The notes under the pieces were generated by a model, which ran no database searches, was not told the origin of the DNA, and worked only from the letters and a program-made list of their open reading frames with translations. 64,000 nt of DNA from Sphingobacterium sp. UBA7855. Its GTDB lineage: Bacteria; Bacteroidota; Bacteroidia; Sphingobacteriales; Sphingobacteriaceae. The stretch covers positions 62,001 through 126,000 of the forward strand of contig DLST01000018.1 of assembly GCA_002500745.1 (NCBI GenBank), written 5' to 3'. Below are positions 54,905 through 63,792 of the stretch, in pieces (the first letter of the stretch is position 1; each line of letters opens with the position of its first letter). The position numbers and the translations under genes are program-made.

Positions 54905-55276
54905 AGACAACGCAGCATCCTATTTTATTACATTTCGATAAACAAAATGAAAAAGTCGGTAAATAGTAGTAAAGGAGCGGTGAATAAAAAGTAACTGAAC
55001 GGATAGCGTACACTCAATGGTAAAGGATTATTTTTCCTATCAATTGGTAAAAAAATTGACCAAATGCAGTTAGAATATATGATTTTAAATCCCAGTGGAA
55101 TAGAGTACCAACAAATTCGTTGAACGGAATGCTGATCGTCTTAACTGAAATCGGGTACTGATTGTGGACAATATCGAATTCCTGTTCTTTGAAATTGAAA
55201 TAAAAGGCATGATGGTATCGTTGGAGCACAATGTATGGGATTGTAATTTGCAATTTTCAATACAAGTGCGAAATGT

Positions 55277-55311
55277 GTTTTCCACATCGTTATTAACATC
55301 ATGTGGAAAAC
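55277..55311. repeat. Perfect 11-base inverted repeat with DnaA-box-like arms
   Basis: GTTTTCCACAT at 55277-55287 and ATGTGGAAAAC at 55301-55311 with a 13-base spacer CGTTATTAACATC. Each arm contains TTTTCCACA, one base from the DnaA-box consensus TTATCCACA. Confidence 0.6.
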
Positions 55312-55442
55312 TGAGGTTGTACTTAATTCGCTAGCTCTCCTATAGCACATACCCAAGAATATTTACGTACAATTTATTAGCCCGTAAATTATGTCAAGAC
55401 ATTGATAGAAACAAATGCGTCCATATAATTTTTCATGTCTAT

Positions 55443-56444
55443 CTATTTCATTCGAATAAAAGTACCGTTAACATAATCAAGTTTCTGCGTGTAGTAGTTT
55501 GTTTCAGGTCCCGATACCAACATCCCTCCTACCGCACCTAACAGCACGGAAGCCGCAACGACGTTGCTTGCAGAAGCAGTTTCCTTTACAGGCCCGACAA
55601 AAATAAAATCGTCATCCTCTTTGATTAACGCATAAAATTGATCTTGACTTAAAATAAAAGGGTTACCATTATACACCACTGCATAATAATCTTTTGCATT
55701 TAACTTTTTAAGTTTACCTTTTTCATTTTCTTTAAAGAATCCCAAATATAAATCCCCATCTTTTAATTGTGCAGGCCCACCTGAAGGTTTTTGACGCACA
55801 AACTCTTCGTAGGTAAGATAAAGTCCATCTTTATAAGTGGTCGCATTGTATAAAGTCAATTGGCTCTTTTGAATAGAATCGTAATTTTCAATTTCACTTA
55901 CCGTGTAAGGTTTTGTGGTATCGCCTTCTTTGGTTAACGCATCACTGATCAAATTATTGACGACGTCGCTAGCACGTGCCAAAGTCGCTTTGGTTACATC
56001 CATCCCTTTAACGATGATAGCTGTATCAACTCGGGCTAGCTGTAAATATTCTCCATTCGCTCTTTTTGAGAATAAGATTGCTCTAAAATCCAAAAATCCC
56101 TTTTCAGAAAAAGCTCCCGTCAATTCGGCAATGCAGAATTTCTCCAACCGCATCAATAATTCGCCGTCAGCTTTATGGCCTGATGTCATTTGTTCTAATT
56201 GGTTTTGTAGCTGCTTTTCCAATGATGGCTCAGCCACCAAAAATCTATTTGCGTTGAGCATACCTACTTGTATGACACCGAGGTTATCTTTTATTTCTCG
56301 TGCATCGTATAGGCTTATTTTGCCATACTTAGGATGTTCAACAACTTTATTCGGTTTCTTAAATTCGAATGGTCTGCTTTTTTGCTGCGCTTGAATGGCA
56401 ACAGTTTGTATAAGAAGAATTAATAGGGAAATAATGTATCTCAT
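55443..56444 (-). CDS. Secreted hypothetical protein
   Basis: 333 residues. A signal peptide (YIISLLILLIQTVAIQAQQ) leads into a domain with no recognised family. Visible features are SRPFEFKKPNKVVEHPKYGK, FLVAEPSLEKQLQNQLEQM, FCIAELTGAFSEKGFLDFRA, and near the C-terminus a hydrophobic stretch NVVAASVLLGAVGGMLVSGP that may insert in a membrane or form a Gly-rich loop. Probably envelope-located. Separated from the SusCD operon by a terminator and 310 bases, so transcribed on its own. Confidence 0.72.
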   Translation of the reverse strand: MRYIISLLILLIQTVAIQAQQKSRPFEFKKPNKVVEHPKYGKISLYDAREIKDNLGVIQVGMLNANRFLVAEPSLEKQLQNQLEQMTSGHKADGELLMRLEKFCIAELTGAFSEKGFLDFRAILFSKRANGEYLQLARVDTAIIVKGMDVTKATLARASDVVNNLISDALTKEGDTTKPYTVSEIENYDSIQKSQLTLYNATTYKDGLYLTYEEFVRQKPSGGPAQLKDGDLYLGFFKENEKGKLKKLNAKDYYAVVYNGNPFILSQDQFYALIKEDDDFIFVGPVKETASASNVVAASVLLGAVGGMLVSGPETNYYTQKLDYVNGTFIRMK

Positions 56445-56609
56445 TATAATTAAATTTCACAAAATAGGTTACATACTAAGTTATGCTATTATTTTCTTTT
56501 CTGCAATGCCCATATTTTCTTATCGACCATACACTTTCTCTATATTTTACTATCTCAATCTCTTACGGCAAGTGCAATCATACTATTTTACAAAAGCATA
56601 ATAGTAAGT

Positions 56610-56617
56610 TAACTTTG
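56610..56617 (+). promoter_or_regulatory. Orphan -7 element TAACTTTG, rightward
   Basis: Exact TAnnTTTG match on the plus strand although all neighbouring genes run leftward. It could drive a small RNA of roughly 90 bases ending at the hairpin, or antisense RNA to the susCD operon end. Confidence 0.35.
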
Positions 56618-56680
56618 CGTAGATAGCAAGAAGGATTTTAATCGAAAGGTAATAGTGCATACATCTATCATCGGAATGAC

Positions 56681-56711
56681 AAAAACCCTCTCAAAAACAT
56701 TTGAGAGGGTT
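56681..56711 (-). terminator. Terminator of the susC-susD operon
   Basis: Perfect 12-base stem AACCCTCTCAAA / TTTGAGAGGGTT with a 4-base loop; on the minus strand it is followed by TTTTT. It lies 44 bases after the DUF4302 gene's stop. Confidence 0.9.
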
Positions 56712-56754
56712 ATAATTACATAAACTTAAGAAACTATTCTGAATATAATAGATT

Positions 56755-57618
56755 TTAGCTTTGTGGAACTAATTTGATTGTTCCAGCATCATTGGTAAAG
56801 TATCCTTTCGCATAGCTACCTGTTGGTTCTACATACTTCAATTCTCTAAACTTCACTCCATTGACGTCATATTCTGTGTAAAATTCAAGTCCAGTAGGAG
56901 TATAACGATAGGCATATGGTTTTGAATTTCCAGCAATCAATAGTGCTCTCTTCGTTGCCGCTGTTGCAAATGTTGCAGGAAAAGATTCATTTCCCACTTC
57001 GAATTTATAATTTGAAAAGGCATGGAATTTTGTAAGTGCAGAACGATATGTTGCAACAATTGTGGTAGCCTCTGAAGATTTGATTGGAACCATCACAACC
57101 TTATTATACGACTTTCTACCTTCCATAACAATGGAATCAGCTGATGCTTTTGTTACCAAGAAATCATTTTCGCCTTTCATTCCTTCATTAACGGAACCGA
57201 TTTGCGCCGTTAGGAAACCAGGTAATTGATATGCACTTGATTTATTGAAATACCCTGGCAAAGCAAAATAATGGAAAATACGATTATAGGTGTCGAACGT
57301 TAAAATTGGTCCGGCCCCTGGCACCACTGTATAAGTGCTAGTCTGTGCCGCCAAAGTCGTCATATCACCTTCAACAATCACATCTACCGAATTGGTAAAT
57401 TTTGCAAATAATGTATAACCACCAAATTCAAATGCACTACTGGGATAATATTTAATCATCCAACCATCTTTATTAGCCTGCAACGTTGTATATACATTGG
57501 ATACACTTGCATTTAAACGATCAGTCGGACTTTCATCAAAGATTCGATCCATTTTCTTTTCACAACTTACGCTCAAAGATAAAATGGCTATTGCGAATAT
57601 AAATAGTTTTAATTTCAT
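56755..57618 (-). CDS. DUF4302 domain lipoprotein
   Basis: 287 residues. Lipobox SVSC with Cys19, followed by KKMDRIFDESPTDRLNASVS, the usual DUF4302 opening, and GWMIKYYPSSAFEFGGYTLFAKF. The remainder is beta-rich. DUF4302 proteins are surface lipoproteins found in SusCD operons with zinc peptidase genes; their molecular job is unknown, perhaps ligand capture. Last gene of the operon, 5 bases after the metallopeptidase gene. Confidence 0.88.
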   Translation of the reverse strand: MKLKLFIFAIAILSLSVSCEKKMDRIFDESPTDRLNASVSNVYTTLQANKDGWMIKYYPSSAFEFGGYTLFAKFTNSVDVIVEGDMTTLAAQTSTYTVVPGAGPILTFDTYNRIFHYFALPGYFNKSSAYQLPGFLTAQIGSVNEGMKGENDFLVTKASADSIVMEGRKSYNKVVMVPIKSSEATTIVATYRSALTKFHAFSNYKFEVGNESFPATFATAATKRALLIAGNSKPYAYRYTPTGLEFYTEYDVNGVKFRELKYVEPTGSYAKGYFTNDAGTIKLVPQS

Positions 57619-57623
57619 TTTTC

Positions 57624-58538
57624 TTAATTTAAAGTTGTTTGATCAAACGTACTAAGTTTAGGATAACGGGCAATAATATTAGCCCGTAAAATGTCCATAT
57701 CTATTCCCCATTCGGATTTCATATAGCTTTTTACAATAGCCAATTTTGATAATATCAATGTCCTTCCCGCTGCTGTCGAATTTTCAACATTCAACATCGC
57801 ATCAAAATCAGCCTGACTTCGTGTAACATAGAATGAATACAGTTCAGCAAAATCTTCCGTATCAGCCTTAGATGCATATGGTGATATAAAACCTGCTGCT
57901 ATAGCGGAGCCAATTCCGACTGTATTATTAGGGTATTTTGTATTCCACTCGTCTTCAATATAGTTACTTCCCGAAATTTCTCTAAAATTGCTCGGATAGG
58001 GTTTATTTTGATTTAAAATATGTTGAAATTCATGGTGTACTGTCTTAAAGAATCCGTTAGTCAAAAACTGGGAGTTTTTACCAGTAGTTTCATTCAGCTC
58101 CAATAAATTGTACAGTGAAACTTTTGTGCCGGATTCAGCTGTACCTAGTATAATGACACCGTTTGTTTGTACTGGTACAGAACCTGTATAAGTAATGATC
58201 TTTGGAAAATTACTTCTTAAAAACTGTGTACTTCCTGTTACTTCACTATACGGATCCATTACCAAAAACAACATTAGTTTTGACAAACGAATAGAAGCAT
58301 CATAAGGAGCTGGCACCAATCGATAAGTCATATTGGATTCGTTGTCATTATATTTATAAAGTATTTGTACGTTATAAGGCTTCGTATAGTTGTTGTATAA
58401 ATAGTTGTCTAAAGCATTTTTCGGGATCTCTGAATCCACAAAAACACTTTTCGAATCCAACTTATCCTCTTTATTACAGCCTGAAAACATCACGCTAAAG
58501 GATAATAATATTGATATTAATAGGGTATTGTTTTTCAT
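57624..58538 (-). CDS. Zinc-binding metallopeptidase lipoprotein (PF15890-type)
   Basis: 304 residues. Lipobox FSGC with Cys21. The zincin motif is HHEFQHILNQ with His169, catalytic Glu170 and His173; a likely third ligand is Glu232 in EDFAELYSFYV. Downstream ARYPKL ends the domain. The family is a surface metallopeptidase of Bacteroidota SusCD loci. It should cut peptides or proteins bound by the SusD/SusC complex on the cell surface. Only 1 base separates it from the susD gene. Confidence 0.88.
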   Translation of the reverse strand: MKNNTLLISILLSFSVMFSGCNKEDKLDSKSVFVDSEIPKNALDNYLYNNYTKPYNVQILYKYNDNESNMTYRLVPAPYDASIRLSKLMLFLVMDPYSEVTGSTQFLRSNFPKIITYTGSVPVQTNGVIILGTAESGTKVSLYNLLELNETTGKNSQFLTNGFFKTVHHEFQHILNQNKPYPSNFREISGSNYIEDEWNTKYPNNTVGIGSAIAAGFISPYASKADTEDFAELYSFYVTRSQADFDAMLNVENSTAAGRTLILSKLAIVKSYMKSEWGIDMDILRANIIARYPKLSTFDQTTLN

Positions 58539-58539
58539 A

Positions 58540-60138
58540 TTATCTAGGATTAGGAGTTAAACCTGCATTAATAACATCTTGCGGCAACTGGATAGCACGT
58601 CTTTTATCACGCTTAGTAAGTACATTATCTGTAACAGTATATGTTAAATTACCTTTATACACGGCCGGTGCCTCCCTTCTTGTAATTTCTATTCCGTAAC
58701 GTTTCACATCAAACCATCGCATACCAGTTTGTAGAAATTGTAGGCGTTTTAAAGATAACACCGCATGAAGCATATTTTCCTGTGTGCCTGCCTCAACTGA
58801 AAACTCTGGATTTAACTTTTTCTTTGGGGTAGGTGCTGTAGGCGTAAAATAATTGAATGAGTTTGCCCAAGAATTAATTGATGCTTCACTTATCTTGAGA
58901 GGATTATTAATCGTATTATTGTCGATATGAATTTGCATATCGCTAATTGCTGCGCTATAATTCTTTAAGTGAATATTGGCTTCCGCCCGATTAAGAAGGG
59001 CTTCCTCCGATACAATTGGTGCAAATACCCCTTTTGTGTAACCGATTCCAGCAACTTGATCAGTGTATTCAAACATACGCGCTACATGTGGAAAAATAAC
59101 CTTATTTGTTGTTGTACTAGAGTATACCGTTGCCTTAATTCTATAATCTGTAGTGACCTCGGCCTGCCCAAAAGGTTGCTTGGCAAATACAGTTTCTGTC
59201 ATAGCGATACTGCCACCATGCGCTAACCTATTGTTTGTAGAATAATTTCCAAACGTTTGCCCCATGGAAGAAGATGCGGTAGCAATCAGAAAATTTGCTT
59301 TAACAGAACTCGCATTGTACTCGCGCGTAAAGTTTGCATAAGTCGCTGAGAAAGTAGCTATTGTCTTATAATCTCGTAACGTAATTGCTGGGTTTTCACC
59401 TAAAGCTAATGTCGCATACTCTACTGCTTTCGTCCAATCTTCCATAAACAAAGCAACACGAGATGCGAATGTATAAGCGGCTGCACGATTAAAATGATAT
59501 TTTGCTACACTTGAATTCGCGTACGAAGCATCATTAATCAATGGCAACCCTTCTTCCACATCTTTTTTAATATAATCGTAAACCTCTGCAACAGTATTAC
59601 GCTCATACTTAGGGTTTAAAGTAGTTTCCCCCTTTGTCATATAAGTTATACCAAGGTCAGCCGTCGCATGTGTCTTTGAATAATTCTGAGCAAAAACATT
59701 GACAAGTATCCAATGATTATAGGCTCTAGCCAACAATGCCTCCCCTCTCTGTGCACTGAGACTAGCAGGATTTCCTTGTTCTTCAATTGCCTGTAAGGCA
59801 GCATTGGCACTGGCTATTGAACTATAGCATGCACCCCAGATGCGCTCAATGCCGTCGTTATTCGTCTCCGATATATCCTGCCATTTATAGATTTCTTCTA
59901 TAAATCTTGGATAGTTTAAATATACCGGACCAACATCATCTACATTGTCTGAAGACAACTCAGTTACAACAACGTAAGCGCTGCTAGGATAAGCCCCTAC
60001 AAGCATTTTACCTATTTTGTCTGTGGTATTCAACTCGGCTCTATTATCTGGCAATTCATCAAGGTACTTTTTACATGACGATAGGCCCATCGCCGTTAAA
60101 CCGGCAAAAATCAGTATATATGATAGTCTATTTTTCAT
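58540..60138 (-). CDS. RagB/SusD family nutrient-binding outer membrane lipoprotein
   Basis: 532 residues. Lipobox LSSC with Cys22, then KKYLDELPDNRAEL typical of SusD, several TPR-like helices (ALLARAYNHWILVNVFAQNY, NRAAAYTFASRVALFMEDWT, EEALLNRAEANIHLKN) and the C-terminal RRAIQLPQDVINAGLTPNPR (family tail xLPxxxxxxxxGLxxNP). It caps the SusC channel and binds substrate on the cell surface. The gene starts 3 bases after the susC stop. Substrate is likely peptide rather than glycan, judged from the neighbours. Confidence 0.94.
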   Translation of the reverse strand: MKNRLSYILIFAGLTAMGLSSCKKYLDELPDNRAELNTTDKIGKMLVGAYPSSAYVVVTELSSDNVDDVGPVYLNYPRFIEEIYKWQDISETNNDGIERIWGACYSSIASANAALQAIEEQGNPASLSAQRGEALLARAYNHWILVNVFAQNYSKTHATADLGITYMTKGETTLNPKYERNTVAEVYDYIKKDVEEGLPLINDASYANSSVAKYHFNRAAAYTFASRVALFMEDWTKAVEYATLALGENPAITLRDYKTIATFSATYANFTREYNASSVKANFLIATASSSMGQTFGNYSTNNRLAHGGSIAMTETVFAKQPFGQAEVTTDYRIKATVYSSTTTNKVIFPHVARMFEYTDQVAGIGYTKGVFAPIVSEEALLNRAEANIHLKNYSAAISDMQIHIDNNTINNPLKISEASINSWANSFNYFTPTAPTPKKKLNPEFSVEAGTQENMLHAVLSLKRLQFLQTGMRWFDVKRYGIEITRREAPAVYKGNLTYTVTDNVLTKRDKRRAIQLPQDVINAGLTPNPR

Positions 60139-60141
60139 ATG

Positions 60142-63100
60142 CTAAAATCCCATTTTTAAGGTTAATGTATATTGTTTTGCAATTGGTAAAGCTACACCGC
60201 CAGAATTAACAAATTCTGGATCCTGTCCATTTAGACGCTTATCTGCATAAATCAACCATGGATTCACCATATTGAAACGTACACCTAGATTAGACATCTT
60301 TAAGGACTTAACAATATGTTTCGGTAATTCATAAGCTAATGATATGTCCTTCAAGCGAATAAAATCACCTTTTGCAACAGTCTCTGTAGAATAGTTGTAG
60401 GCATTGTACGCATACCGATACTGACTGTTATTTCGAATAAAACGAGAATCCAAAATGACAGGTATATTGGTGAGCGCTTCTTCACCAGGAACTGTCCAGG
60501 CATCTGCAAACTCTCTCGGCATGGCATCTAGATCTGTGTAGCCTGTTTTATACGCAGGATCCAATCGTACGACATTTCCAAAAGAATAGGTAAGAAATAT
60601 ATTCAGTTTAAAATTTTTGTAAGAGAATACGTTTCCAAAGCTACCCATATCTGTTGGTTCAGTAGGACCTTCATACTTTAAGAACCCAATATTATTCCTA
60701 TCCTGAAAATAGACACCTGTAGTTGTTTCAGCGCCATCGATGTAATTATAAAGTGGTAATCCGTTTTCAATAACACGGTTGAAAGGAATAGAGAATAAGG
60801 GGCGTACCGGATAACCTTCTACACCGTATCCACCTAGCGCAATTAAATCAGAAACTCTGCTGTTATTTTCCAATGAAGTAATTCTATTCTTCGCCTTTGA
60901 ATAGATGAAATTCGATACCCAAGAGAAATGCTCCTTTTTCAATATTGTAGCAGATAAACTAAACTCAATACCATTAGATTCCATATTTGCCACGTTACCG
61001 TACTTCAAGATTTCTCCTCCTAATCCCTGGGTATTGACTATGCCTATAAGATCGTAATTTTTACGTTTATAATAATCCACATCTATGGCGATACGATTTC
61101 GGAACAAACCAATTGAAGTACCAATATTGAGTTCGTGCTTTTTCTCATAGGTCAACTCAGAGTTTTCAAGATCCGAAATAGAAAGACCAGTTTCTTTATC
61201 AGCTGTACTTGGTCTCCATGGATTATAACTTTGAATGATAATTTTCGAATTGGTTACAAAGTCTGGCCCTCTATCAGCAGTCAAACTATAGGAACCTTTA
61301 AAACTAAGGTTTGAAAAAGGCGTCTCCAAGTTTTTAAAGAAATCCTCTTCCATTACATTCCACATACCCGATACATTCCATGTAGGCATCCAACGCGCAG
61401 ATGTTGTACGTCCTAAGCGATTTGTACCTTCATAACGAAATGTTCCGTTAACAGTATAGCGGTTGTCAAATGTATAATTTGCTGTACTATAAAAAGCAAC
61501 CTGTCTATTTCGCGCAGGGGCCACATCACCGTTCTTTTTACGATCTATAGAATAGTAATCAGCATTTTCTTCTTGATTTTTCTTAAATAAGGTGTAATCA
61601 ATATATGGAATCTCTCCTAGATCATATTGCAAGCCCCAACCTCTAAACCAGTTTTGATTACGATTTACAGAATTAGATTCGGCTCCCGCAAATACATATA
61701 ACTTATGGATATCATTGAATGTCTTATCATAAGCTGCAGTAAAGCGCAAATCACGGGTAAACATCTTGTTGTCTGTACGATTATATATACCTCCAGCAGG
61801 CAACACAGAAACCGGAACAGCATAAGGATTACTTGGATCAGTATATAAGAAAGGATTTGCATCACGAATAAATGTTGTTGGCATCCATCGGTAAGCTAAT
61901 GCCTGATTCGAATGATCCTTGATATAATGCTGCTGCGAAGTTTGTTGATAGCGTGTTGCAGCTAATAACCCTAGTTCAAGTGCTTTAATGGGCTTCCACT
62001 TTAATTCTCCCTGGAATTTTATATCAGCAGCATTGATATCCATGTAATTGTTGTCTAACTCATGTAGGATATTAAATGGAGCATAATTCCGTGTATAGAA
62101 CTCGTTAGGATCAAGGGTACGAGAATTCCTTAATGCATAGGTATATGGGTTGATATCAAAGTCTCGCTTAATTTCCATCGAGACCCGATCCACTGATGAA
62201 CTTATCGTACCTGGTGCTCTTTGATCCCTATAAGAACCATTTGTTCTTAAATCCAATTTTAGGTTATCGAACAAATTATAGGATGCATTAAACATCCCGG
62301 TATAGCGCTTCACATCCGATTTGCGCGTCCAGCCATTATCAAAAACACCACTTATAGAGGTATAATATTGTGCTCTATCTGTACCAGAAGAAAGGCTGAC
62401 CGAGTGATTTTGCATGATTGTCCGGCTGAACAACTGTTTAAACCAGTCTGTATTACGGTATTCAGCTTGTCTTAGGTAGGCGTTTTTTGCCTCCTGTGTA
62501 TTTTCTAACTGCCCCGCTTTGATCAACTGATACATTTTCCCATACACTCCTGATTCGGACCTATTTGCCACATCGGACATTGTAAGCCATCCTCTCTGTT
62601 CAAGTATTTGATAGAAAGCCATTTGCTCTTGCGAGTTCATGATATTAAAATTATTATAAGAAGGAATAGCTCTGGATGTAAACTCTCCTACATAGTTTGC
62701 AGAATTTCTACCGGCAATTCCTTTTTTTGTTGTAATAACAATAACACCACCCATCGCCCGAGCACCGTAAATGGATGTCGCTGAACCGTCCTTAAGAACG
62801 GTGAAAGACTCGATGTCGTTCGCATTCAATCCAGCTACGGCAGAACTGATCAACGTCAATGCATCTCCGGAAGAAAGATCATCCGATGAAACATTCGCCA
62901 CATCCTCTATTATGATTCCATCGACTACCCAAAGTGGTTTTGAACTACCATAAATCGAGGTCGCCCCACGAACTCTGATTTTTGGTGCTGATCCAAATGT
63001 TCCAGTTGTGTTCTGTACTGATACACCGGCAACACGGCCTTCCAAAGCTCTCGAAGGGTCAGGAAGTCCTCCTAGTTCAATATCTTTCATATTGACTTTA

Positions 63101-63792
63101 GCGGTAGCACCTGTAAAAGTTCTCTTGTCGATCCTAGCTCCAAGACCTGTCACAACAACCTCATCGATCTGCTTCTCATTAGAATTTAGTATAATGGCAA
63201 CTACACTTCTATTATTGACTTCAACCTCAGTATTGCTAAATCCAACATAACGAACAACTAATGTTGAATTTCCGCCTGCGTTTATCTTAAAATGTCCATT
63301 TGCATCAGTTTGGGTAGAAATGGAGGTACCTTTAACCGTAATTGTAGCACCGGCCAAAGGATTCCCGTTAGCATTTTTAACGGTTCCAGTGACAGACTGT
63401 TGCATATTCTCTGAAACTTCGCTCTTTTCGTTACTGTTTACGGAAATTGTATTTGCTATAATCTTATACTCGATATTTTTATCTCTTAGTATCGAGTTCA
63501 ACGCCTCTTCGACAGACGCATTTTTTAGGTCGACTGTAATACGAGATTTAGCGTTTAGGTTTTCGCTATAGAGAACGCGTAAGTTGGATTGTTTAGAGAT
63601 CGCAGAAAGCGCCTCCTCAATCCGTGCATTCCTCATTTTCAATGTAACTTTTTGTGCTGTTCCTTTTGCATGGACACCTGTTACAAATGCGAATAAAAGG
63701 CATGTACTAATTTTCATAATACGTAAGGGTTTGCAAAACCGATGGTCTTGAGGTAACAAGGACCAGGCTTTGCTTAATGGTAAGTTATTCAT
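60142..63792 (-). CDS. SusC/RagA family TonB-linked outer membrane transporter with STN domain
   Basis: 1216 residues. N-terminal signal sequence, then an STN domain (about residues 48-115: VTLKMRNARIEEALSAIS, VDLKNASVEEALNSILRD), a carboxypeptidase-regulatory-like barrel plug helper (VTGTVKNANGNPLAGATITV), the TonB-box-like DEVVVTGLG, the plug (IRVRGATSIYGSSKPLWVVD, VLKDGSATSIYGARAMGGVI) and a 22-strand barrel ending in KMGF. It imports large nutrients with energy from TonB-ExbBD. The STN domain predicts control by a FecR anti-sigma and ECF sigma factor pair, expected to the right of the window. Confidence 0.95.
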   Translation of the reverse strand: MNNLPLSKAWSLLPQDHRFCKPLRIMKISTCLLFAFVTGVHAKGTAQKVTLKMRNARIEEALSAISKQSNLRVLYSENLNAKSRITVDLKNASVEEALNSILRDKNIEYKIIANTISVNSNEKSEVSENMQQSVTGTVKNANGNPLAGATITVKGTSISTQTDANGHFKINAGGNSTLVVRYVGFSNTEVEVNNRSVVAIILNSNEKQIDEVVVTGLGARIDKRTFTGATAKVNMKDIELGGLPDPSRALEGRVAGVSVQNTTGTFGSAPKIRVRGATSIYGSSKPLWVVDGIIIEDVANVSSDDLSSGDALTLISSAVAGLNANDIESFTVLKDGSATSIYGARAMGGVIVITTKKGIAGRNSANYVGEFTSRAIPSYNNFNIMNSQEQMAFYQILEQRGWLTMSDVANRSESGVYGKMYQLIKAGQLENTQEAKNAYLRQAEYRNTDWFKQLFSRTIMQNHSVSLSSGTDRAQYYTSISGVFDNGWTRKSDVKRYTGMFNASYNLFDNLKLDLRTNGSYRDQRAPGTISSSVDRVSMEIKRDFDINPYTYALRNSRTLDPNEFYTRNYAPFNILHELDNNYMDINAADIKFQGELKWKPIKALELGLLAATRYQQTSQQHYIKDHSNQALAYRWMPTTFIRDANPFLYTDPSNPYAVPVSVLPAGGIYNRTDNKMFTRDLRFTAAYDKTFNDIHKLYVFAGAESNSVNRNQNWFRGWGLQYDLGEIPYIDYTLFKKNQEENADYYSIDRKKNGDVAPARNRQVAFYSTANYTFDNRYTVNGTFRYEGTNRLGRTTSARWMPTWNVSGMWNVMEEDFFKNLETPFSNLSFKGSYSLTADRGPDFVTNSKIIIQSYNPWRPSTADKETGLSISDLENSELTYEKKHELNIGTSIGLFRNRIAIDVDYYKRKNYDLIGIVNTQGLGGEILKYGNVANMESNGIEFSLSATILKKEHFSWVSNFIYSKAKNRITSLENNSRVSDLIALGGYGVEGYPVRPLFSIPFNRVIENGLPLYNYIDGAETTTGVYFQDRNNIGFLKYEGPTEPTDMGSFGNVFSYKNFKLNIFLTYSFGNVVRLDPAYKTGYTDLDAMPREFADAWTVPGEEALTNIPVILDSRFIRNNSQYRYAYNAYNYSTETVAKGDFIRLKDISLAYELPKHIVKSLKMSNLGVRFNMVNPWLIYADKRLNGQDPEFVNSGGVALPIAKQYTLTLKMGF

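Larger units (their letters stand above)
54804..55442. other. Gene-poor region, possibly a decayed gene, with a TTTTCCACAT inverted repeat
   Basis: 639 bases between two leftward secreted-protein genes. Several 60-80-codon frames overlap on both strands but none has a good start, signal or recognised family. On the plus strand peptide-like stretches (VDNIEFLFFEIEIKGMMVSL near 55162-55221) are broken by stops, as in a decayed gene. An 11-base inverted repeat (55277-55311) and a second DnaA-box-like site (55163-55171) lie here. Confidence 0.4.
56445..56754. other. Intergenic region with orphan rightward promoter and hairpin
   Basis: 310 AT-rich bases. It contains a consensus rightward -7 element TAACTTTG (56610-56617) with no rightward gene downstream, and a hairpin at 56684-56711 that serves as terminator for the leftward operon. 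A short transcript between the two is possible. Confidence 0.45.

Noticed and set aside
55014..55253. 79-codon leftward frame in the gene-poor region
   Set aside because: No recognisable family, no start signal, overlapping alternative frames; recorded only as part of a possible decayed gene.
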